The notes below the pieces were generated by a model that saw only the letters and a list, made by a program, of their open reading frames with translations, did not search any database and was not told the origin of the DNA. Positions 58,726 to 64,000 of a DNA stretch of 64,000 bases are shown piece after piece. Both the position numbers and the translations under genes were made by a program. This DNA comes from Stenotrophomonas maltophilia. Lineage in GTDB: Bacteria > Pseudomonadota > Gammaproteobacteria > Xanthomonadales > Xanthomonadaceae. The stretch is taken from positions 124,001 through 188,000 of the forward strand of contig DEVL01000006.1 in the NCBI GenBank assembly GCA_002363385.1, written 5' to 3'. The stretch's first letter is position 1; each line of letters begins with the position of its first letter.

Positions 58726-58998
58726 GGTCGGGAGAGAGAGAGTACTGAGGGGCGAATTACACCATTGATGAGAATGATTCGCAATTTGTGAAAAAAGAAG
58801 GCAGCGTTCCGTCGCCGGCGCGCTGCCCGAGGTCAAGGCCAGCGGCGACGTCACTCAGGACGCCGCTGGTGGCCATTTTTTAGTCCAGGAGCACCGCGGT
58901 CTGCGGAGCTGATGCTGCCGCCGACCTCGTTAACCAGTTCGTCGAATAGCGGTCGCAGCGACCCTCATCGATCAGCCATGTTGGTACAACCACTTTTT
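58726..58998. other. Intergenic region between the PepSY gene and the AT-rich gene
   Basis: About 270 bases without a convincing gene. The left part has the presumed promoter and the Fur-like box of the PepSY operon. To the right of about 58860 there is a stretch with no feature that I recognise, becoming AT-rich near 58980. No tRNA, IS end or palindrome is visible. Confidence 0.5.
58767..58785 (-). promoter_or_regulatory. Fur-like box upstream of the PepSY-DUF2271-DUF4198 operon
   Basis: TGAGAAT-g-ATTCGCA (58769-58783): an inverted repeat with 6 of 7 positions paired and the 7-1-7 spacing of the Fur consensus. It lies about 42 bases before the GTG of the PepSY gene. Iron repression of the operon is expected. 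Confidence 0.7.
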
Positions 58999-59691
58999 CT
59001 AGTTTGGCAGCACGGTGAATGGATGGTCATACGTGTTCCATTCATTACACACTGTAGCCACCGCGAGAGCCGCGTACTGTCCAATTGAGCCTATTGCGCA
59101 TCCGATCGGAAGGAAGAGGCTCCGGCTCGCACCTTCCCCGCCAAGGATCTCAGCGTGGATTGTGGTTCCACACTGTCCTGCTACGGAAACTGCAAGTGAA
59201 CCCGTCACGCTCCCTGGCCGATTATCCTTCTCCAGAAGTGCTTCTCCCTCGAAGACATCGAGAACCCCTTGTATGACTGCAGTAGGGCCTGTCATCTGCG
59301 CGCTGGCGTGGCAGCCTTGTGCTTTCGGCGATATTGAACTGTTAGCGATCCATTCTTTGGACTCGCAAGGAAATGCGAATTCTACGTCTTGATCCAAAGT
59401 GACTGACACGTCAGTAGCAGCATCCCTTCCATAAGACTTACAGACATCCTGATGTGCCTTCATGGCGGATGAGTTTTGGGACCAAGGCTGGTATAGCCAT
59501 CTACCGTCCTCAAGCTTGTGGAGCGATAGTTCGATGTTTCCCTGAACATCCAAAGCATGACTGGCGCGGACTATACGTGTTTCCAAAGCATTCTTTGGGA
59601 TTTCGGGGCTATGAGGCGTGTTCGCTGAGGTTGTTTGTAGCAATGCAATATGAATCAATATTGCGCTTGCGATCCAAGCGTAAGATTTCAT
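58999..59691 (-). CDS. AT-rich exported protein of unknown function (probable acquired gene)
   Basis: A 230-residue exported protein with a signal peptide (MKSYAWIASAILIHIALLQ, cleavage near TSANT). The mature part has four or more Cys (DVCKSY, FPCESKEW, QGCHASA, AGQCGTT, IGCAIGS, TVCNEW) that may form disulfides and a Gly-rich C-terminal half. I do not recognise a family. GGAGG stands upstream of the ATG 59691. The region is strikingly less G+C-rich than its neighbours (60 bases from 59341: 26/60), so it was probably acquired. It lies inside the iron cluster, downstream of the TonB receptor and on the same strand. Confidence 0.75.
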   Translation of the reverse strand: MKSYAWIASAILIHIALLQTTSANTPHSPEIPKNALETRIVRASHALDVQGNIELSLHKLEDGRWLYQPWSQNSSAMKAHQDVCKSYGRDAATDVSVTLDQDVEFAFPCESKEWIANSSISPKAQGCHASAQMTGPTAVIQGVLDVFEGEALLEKDNRPGSVTGSLAVSVAGQCGTTIHAEILGGEGASRSLFLPIGCAIGSIGQYAALAVATVCNEWNTYDHPFTVLPN

Positions 59692-59743
59692 CTGTACGGC
59701 CTCCTCCATTAGACATGATTTGACTGCTAAGGCGACTAGTTCG

Positions 59744-62167
59744 TCAGAACTTTGCGTTTAGAGAAATCCAATAGTTGCGTCGTTGGTCCTTGACGGAATA
59801 GTCGTCAACACAGTTGTACTCGGTGTCGCTCGACAGAACGCACGACTGCGACACAAAATTTCTACTAAGCAAATTGTTGACCCGCGCGTTGACGGTCAGC
59901 CATTTGTTGATGTCCCAGCTGCCGCCGAGGTGGAAGATCGTGTAGTCCTCGTAGTAGCGGGTCTGCGAGCTGCTCACGCCGCCGACGTTGCTGACCAGCG
60001 TGTCGCGGTAGCGGTCGTAGCGGCCTTCGCCGATCAGCGACAGGCTGACCGCCTCGCTGATCTGCCAGTTCAGGCTCGCATTGGCCATGTGCCTGGCCGG
60101 GTTGCCGGTGATCGGCAGGCCCTTGCCGGTGCCGCTGGTCTGCTCGCTCTTGGTCCAGGTGTAATTGCCGCGCAGCTGCAGGTTGTCCAGCAGATCCACC
60201 TGGGCCGCCGCTTCCACGCCGCGGGTTTCGGCCTTGTCGATATTCACACTCTGGCCGAAGGTGCTGTAGCCCAGCTCGGCCCAGCCCGGGCCGATGTCCA
60301 CGCAGTAGCTGCCATCGTTCGGGGCGACTTCGCAGTTGGCGAAGGTGCCGCCGCTGGCGATCTTGTCGTCGAACTTGTTGAGGAAGCCGGTGAGGTTGAA
60401 GCCCCAGCGATCGCCTTGATAGTACGTGGCGATTTCATAGTTGGTGCTGGTTTCCGGCTTGAGGTTCGGCGAGCCGACCAGCGGGGTGACGCCCTGGCCG
60501 CCGAAGCCGACGATGCCGGGGAACAGCTGGTCCGGACGCGGGGTCTTGTAGCCCGTGCTGACGCCGCCCTTGACGGTCCAGGCATCGTTGGCGTTCCACA
60601 CCAGGTAGGCGCGCGGGCTGACGTGACTGCCGAAGATGTTGTGATCGTCATAGCGCACGCCGACCGTGGCGGTCAGGGTATCGGTCAGCGACCAGTTGTC
60701 CTCGGCGAACAGCGCCCACATGCGGTGCTGCTGCTTGACGTTGTTCTTGTAGCCGTTGCCGTCCATGCCGAACACGCCATCGACCATGTCGGTGTCGTTG
60801 TACTGGCCGCCCACGGTGAGCTTGTGCGCGCCGAAGGTGAGATCGAGCATCGTGTCCAGCACGTTGCCCTCCAGCTCCATCGTACGCAGCGGGCGCGGCA
60901 GGAAGGCCTGCAGGCGCGCCAGTTCGCTGGCGTTGAGCGCGCCCAGCCCGTTGCGTGCGCCGGCCGCGCAGTTGGCGGCGGCGCCGGTGCGGCGGCAGAC
61001 GTCGTTCCACAGGCCCTGCAGATCGGCGCGCTCATCCAGCGTCAGCGGCAGCGAGCGGCCGAGGTTGTTGCTGGTGATGTGGGTCAGCGTGGTCTGCCAG
61101 GTGCCGAATTCATAGCGGCCCTGGTGGGTCAGCGCCAGCTGGTCGCGCTCATAGCGCTGGTAGGCGGTGTAACCCACGCGCGGCTGCACCACGCGGCGGG
61201 TGATGTTGCCTGGACCGTTCGGGTTACGGATCGTCGCATTGCCCACGCGCCACAGGCTGGCCAGGCTGTCCAGGGTGCCGGTCTGGCCCTCGCTGTTGTC
61301 GTACTTCTGGCGCGAGACGTCGTAGTCCAGCCACAGCTCATGGTCGTCATTGACGAGGAAGTTCAGGCGCAGGCCGGTGTTCCAGTTGGTGTTGGCCACC
61401 GCCTTGCCGCCGCCACCGAAGCCGATGCTGCGCGACCACAGCGTGCCGTCCGGCAGCGGGAGGTCATCCCATTCCGGATTGGAGGCTTTGGCGTCGTAGT
61501 AGCTGCCGCGCACCGACAGGCCCAGGCGGTCCTTGATCAGCGGGCCGCTCAGGTAGACATCGGTGCTGCGGGCATCACCGAACTGGTCGTCCTGCTGCAT
61601 CGTGAAACCCTGGGTGACCGCGCCATGCCACTCGGTGTGGTTGCGGCGGGTGATGATGTTGATCACCCCGCCCATTGCGTCGGAGCCGTACAGGGTGGAC
61701 ATCGGGCCGCGCACCACCTCGATGCGCTCGATCGCATCCAGCGGCGGCATGTACGAGAACTGGCCCCCGCCGAAGTTGTTCGGGTACAGGTTGCCGGCGT
61801 TGCTCTGGCGGCGACCGTCGATCAGCACCAAGGTGTAGTCCGACGGCATGCCCCGCATGGAGATGGTGGCGCGGCCGTTCTTGTCGGTCGGCTCCATGCC
61901 CACGTCGATGCCTTCCACGTCGCGCAGCGCATCCACCAGGCTGGTGTACGGGCGCTTGCTCAACTCTTCACGGCTGATCACGCTGATGCTGGCCGGGGCA
62001 TCGGCGATCTTCTGCTCGAAGCCGGCGGCGGTGACGACCACCTTGTCCAGCGTGGTCGGGCCGGCGGCCTCACCGTTGGCGAAGGCCGGGCTGCTCAACG
62101 CACCGAGCAGGGCGATGGACAGGGTGCAGCGGGACAGGGACGTGCGACGACGATGGCGCTGGGCCAT
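59744..62167 (-). CDS. TonB-dependent outer-membrane receptor (ferric siderophore/FepA-like)
   Basis: A 807-residue outer-membrane receptor. A signal peptide (about 1-30) is followed by a TonB box (DKVVVTA), a plug domain (about 45-160; VISREELSKRPYTSLVDALRDVEGI and RIEVVRGPMSTLYGSDAMGGVINIIT) and a 22-stranded barrel that ends in the usual aromatic residue (LNAKF). The plug resembles those for catecholate siderophores. The last about 45 codons are AT-rich, unlike the rest of the gene, and continue directly into the AT-rich gene downstream. It is preceded by a 145-codon Pro-rich gene. Confidence 0.93.
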   Translation of the reverse strand: MAQRHRRRTSLSRCTLSIALLGALSSPAFANGEAAGPTTLDKVVVTAAGFEQKIADAPASISVISREELSKRPYTSLVDALRDVEGIDVGMEPTDKNGRATISMRGMPSDYTLVLIDGRRQSNAGNLYPNNFGGGQFSYMPPLDAIERIEVVRGPMSTLYGSDAMGGVINIITRRNHTEWHGAVTQGFTMQQDDQFGDARSTDVYLSGPLIKDRLGLSVRGSYYDAKASNPEWDDLPLPDGTLWSRSIGFGGGGKAVANTNWNTGLRLNFLVNDDHELWLDYDVSRQKYDNSEGQTGTLDSLASLWRVGNATIRNPNGPGNITRRVVQPRVGYTAYQRYERDQLALTHQGRYEFGTWQTTLTHITSNNLGRSLPLTLDERADLQGLWNDVCRRTGAAANCAAGARNGLGALNASELARLQAFLPRPLRTMELEGNVLDTMLDLTFGAHKLTVGGQYNDTDMVDGVFGMDGNGYKNNVKQQHRMWALFAEDNWSLTDTLTATVGVRYDDHNIFGSHVSPRAYLVWNANDAWTVKGGVSTGYKTPRPDQLFPGIVGFGGQGVTPLVGSPNLKPETSTNYEIATYYQGDRWGFNLTGFLNKFDDKIASGGTFANCEVAPNDGSYCVDIGPGWAELGYSTFGQSVNIDKAETRGVEAAAQVDLLDNLQLRGNYTWTKSEQTSGTGKGLPITGNPARHMANASLNWQISEAVSLSLIGEGRYDRYRDTLVSNVGGVSSSQTRYYEDYTIFHLGGSWDINKWLTVNARVNNLLSRNFVSQSCVLSSDTEYNCVDDYSVKDQRRNYWISLNAKF

Positions 62168-62306
62168 GGGGGTAACCTCGGAAAGGAGAAAACGGAGGCG
62201 ACGTGGCAGGCCGCAGGGCGGCAGCACGCGCAGGCATCAGGAAGGCCCGGAACGGGCAGAACACACACGACCGGGGCAGGCGCGATGGCGCCGCCGGCGG
62301 CCGGAC

Positions 62307-62744
62307 TCAGCCCTGCGGTGGGGCCTGGCCGCGCTGGACGCGCAGGCCAGGTGCAGCAGGCAGCGGCGTGGCCGGCGCCGAATCAATGGCAGGCAGCACC
62401 CGTGGCGGCTGTGCCACCAGCGTGGCCATCAGCGAATCCAGCGATTCCACGACCGGTGGCAGCGACGGCTGCGGCGGTGGCGTCGGGGCAGGGCGCGCGC
62501 TGGCGACGCGGCGCGGCTTGGCCGGGGCGTCTTCCTGCACCGCGGTCTCACCGCCGCCGGCAGGATGCTCGTCCATCGGCATCTGCAGGACCATCACGGT
62601 GCTGCCCGGGGCAACGCGCTCCAGTACCGGCAGGCCGGCCAGCAGCAGCGACAGCAGGGCCAGCCACGCCAGCACGGTCGACAACGCGTGCTGCTGCCCG
62701 CGCATGGCGGGAGCAAAGCTGCGATGGCGGTGTGGATGGCGCAA
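62307..62744 (-). CDS. Proline-rich membrane-anchored protein upstream of the TonB receptor
   Basis: A 145-residue protein with a basic N-terminus, one hydrophobic span (about 22-41) and then a Pro/Ala-rich stretch (PAKPRRVASARPAPTPPPQPSLPPVVES). It has the TonB-like topology of N-terminal anchor and Pro-rich periplasmic spacer, but no TonB C-terminal domain. The start is uncertain: TTG at 62744 follows AGGGG by six bases; the first ATG is at 62705. It lies 139 bases before the receptor on the same strand and behind a Fur-like box. Confidence 0.65.
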   Translation of the reverse strand: MRHPHRHRSFAPAMRGQQHALSTVLAWLALLSLLLAGLPVLERVAPGSTVMVLQMPMDEHPAGGGETAVQEDAPAKPRRVASARPAPTPPPQPSLPPVVESLDSLMATLVAQPPRVLPAIDSAPATPLPAAPGLRVQRGQAPPQG

Positions 62745-62826
62745 GACAAGCCCCTGTGGAAACGGCCAGTCGATCAGCCGACCGGCAACGCGGCGGGATT
62801 GTAGGTGAGATTCGTTAGCGGACGCA

Positions 62827-62846
62827 AATGAGAATGATTAATGATT
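62827..62846 (-). promoter_or_regulatory. Fur-like box upstream of the TonB receptor operon
   Basis: TGAGAAT-g-ATTAATG (62829-62843) shares the left half exactly with the box at 58769 and has an AT-rich right half. It is about 85 bases upstream of the Pro-rich gene that precedes the TonB receptor, and in the gap after the sel1-type gene. Confidence 0.65.
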
Positions 62847-62877
62847 CGAGGGGCTGCAGGTGCGGCAGCCGTTGCAA

Positions 62878-63591
62878 TCAGGCGACCAGCGCCCGGATTG
62901 AGAGATGGGGCGAGTCCGCCAAGGTGGGGCGCAGCTGAGCCAGAAACGACGGACTGCCGTGTGCAAGTGCGCGACGCAGCCAGTGCGCTGCACCGTCGAT
63001 GTCGCCGGCGGCGAGCAGCAAGGAGGCATGGCTCGCCTGGCCGCGGAAGTCGCCGGCCTCGGCCGAACGCAGGTACCAGGCCGGTGCCGCTGCCGGATCG
63101 GCGTCGACCCCGATCCCGTCCTCCAGACAACGGCCGACCAGATTCATCGATTTGGCATGGCCAAGCCGTGCGGCGCGCAGGTACAGCGCGAACGCGGCCC
63201 GTTCGTCGCGGGCCACGCCTCGCCCGGTAGCCAGCAGGTTGGCCAGGTTATACAGCCCCCAGTCCAGCTCGGCATCGGCCGCCTTGCGGTACCAGACCGC
63301 CGCCAGCGCCGGGTTGATCGGGGTGCCGGTGCCGAGTTCGTGGCAGCGCCCGAGCATGTTCATCGCGATGGTCAGGCCACCGTTGGCGGCGCGCTCGAAC
63401 CAGAGCACGGCCGCGGCCGCATCAGACGCGATGCCGCGGCCTTCCATGCGGGCCTGGCCGAGCAGGAACTGGGCCTGTGGATCGCCGCGCTGGGCGGTGG
63501 TCTCCAGCGTGGCGAGTGCGGCGGCCGGAGCGTGCCGCAGCTGGTCGGCAAGTTTCGCCACGTCCAGTGCAGGGGAGGCGGCCTCAGACAT
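62878..63591 (-). CDS. Sel1-repeat protein in the piuC operon
   Basis: A 237-residue soluble protein with about five Sel1-like repeats (pattern AxxxLGxxxxxGxGxxxDxxxAxxWxxxAA; for example AQFLLGQARMEGRGIASDA and SMNLVGRCLEDGIGVDAD). Such helical solenoids act as scaffolds. No catalytic motif. Its start overlaps the piuC stop by eight bases, so both are co-translated; a Sel1-type partner after piuC is common in this family. Confidence 0.9.
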   Translation of the reverse strand: MSEAASPALDVAKLADQLRHAPAAALATLETTAQRGDPQAQFLLGQARMEGRGIASDAAAAVLWFERAANGGLTIAMNMLGRCHELGTGTPINPALAAVWYRKAADAELDWGLYNLANLLATGRGVARDERAAFALYLRAARLGHAKSMNLVGRCLEDGIGVDADPAAAPAWYLRSAEAGDFRGQASHASLLLAAGDIDGAAHWLRRALAHGSPSFLAQLRPTLADSPHLSIRALVA

Positions 63592-64000
63592 CGGCCCATT
63601 GCCGCAGCAGGTTGTGATACACGCCGGTGAGGTTCACCAGCGCAGGGTGTTCGGGGTGGTCATGGGTGAGCCGACGGATCGACACATCCAGATCCCACAT
63701 CAGGCGCCGCTGGCCGTCATCGCGCAGCATGCTCTGGATCCAGAAGAACGAGGCCAGCCGCGTGCCGGCGGTGACCGGGGTGACCTGGTGCAGGCTGGTA
63801 CCCGGGTACAGCACCAGGTGGCCGGCCGGCAGCTTGACCCGCTGGTTGCCGTAGGTGTCTTCGATCACCAGCTCGCCGCCCTCGTACTCGTCCGGATCGC
63901 TCAGGAACAACGTGGCCGAGAGGTCCGTGCGTACCGGTTGCGGTTGTCCCGGAACGGTGTAGTCGTAGCGCACTGCGTTGTCGACATGGAACCCGAAGGT
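63584..64000 (-). CDS. piuC: PiuC, Fe(II)/2-oxoglutarate dioxygenase (PKHD-type), partial
   Basis: The 5' part lies beyond the right edge; the visible 138 codons cover the catalytic core and C-terminus. The Fe ligands are His and Asp of FHVDNAV and His in SLHQVTPV; the 2-oxoglutarate-binding Arg is in GTRLASFFWIQS. PiuC-type enzymes are iron-regulated and sit next to TonB receptors for catechol siderophores (PiuA), and their exact role is not known. The overlap with the Sel1-repeat gene fits the known layout. Confidence 0.92.
   Translation of the reverse strand, partial: TFGFHVDNAVRYDYTVPGQPQPVRTDLSATLFLSDPDEYEGGELVIEDTYGNQRVKLPAGHLVLYPGTSLHQVTPVTAGTRLASFFWIQSMLRDDGQRRLMWDLDVSIRRLTHDHPEHPALVNLTGVYHNLLRQWADV

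Noticed and set aside
58860..58998. Remnant of a transposase in the gap near the AT-rich gene
   Set aside because: No open frame, inverted end or target duplication is visible to support it.
59783..62818. A 1000-codon plus-strand frame opposite the TonB receptor
   Set aside because: Same effect: the minus-strand frame has a signal peptide, plug and barrel with typical residues; the plus-strand product has no recognisable domain.
1..64000. Prophage, insertion sequence, CRISPR, tRNA or rRNA
   Set aside because: I found no integrase, transposase, direct-repeat array or cloverleaf-like element in either strand.

Overview
The window is a dense, G+C-rich stretch of a gammaproteobacterial chromosome, almost certainly from the Xanthomonadaceae and most like Stenotrophomonas. 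The reasons are type IV pilus pilT-pilU next to yggS-proC, an hprK gene inside the rpoN/ptsN locus, an amgK-murU pair, a TonB-receptor/PepSY/ApbE iron cluster, and many short GTAG-tagged palindromes of the type called SMAG repeats in Stenotrophomonas. I see no tRNA, rRNA, CRISPR array, insertion sequence or prophage gene.

Layout. 0-15 kb: mixed metabolic and envelope genes (TAP-like hydrolase, YbjQ protein, SDR plus LysR regulator, TIM-barrel isomerase, PepSY membrane protein, DUF4105 protein with a lipoprotein esterase, SoxR divergent from an MFS exporter, proC, yggS). 15-18 kb: pilT-pilU. 18-26 kb: aldo/keto reductase, esterases, YitT protein, tag, and yqgE-ruvX-pyrB. 26-40 kb: mgtE, then a regulatory phosphotransferase locus (ptsI, HPr, mannose-type EIIA, rapZ, hprK, ptsN, hpf, rpoN) that continues into lipopolysaccharide export and KDO genes (lptB, lptA, lptC, kdsC, kdsD), with ibaG-murA divergent. 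40-49 kb: paired DUF3108 proteins, purN-purM, then DUF2066-PerM-hda, and the murU-amgK muropeptide recycling pair. 49-54 kb: an M20 peptidase, a ComEA-like protein, a GGA-rich non-coding RNA, two unrelated L,D-transpeptidases and a HutD-like protein. 54-64 kb: an iron cluster (flavoreductase, ApbE, DUF4198, DUF2271, PepSY protein, TonB receptor, piuC) with Fur-like boxes.

The strongest discovery is at about 51111-51417, between the comEA-like gene and the first L,D-transpeptidase. It is a non-coding stretch with about 18 GGA triplets. Many sit as AGGAN in the loop of a short perfect hairpin, one site (51361-51370) matches the core of the CsrA SELEX consensus, and the stretch ends in an intrinsic terminator whose own loop shows AGGAG. 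This has the architecture of a CsrB/RsmX-type RNA that sequesters CsrA/RsmA. A second system worth attention is the iron cluster: its DUF2271 protein carries a DGVTGPT motif close to the ApbE FMN-attachment motif, suggesting a flavinylated periplasmic electron carrier fed by a membrane flavoreductase. An AT-rich segment (about 58.98-59.88 kb) has entered this cluster and replaced the 3' end of the TonB receptor gene.
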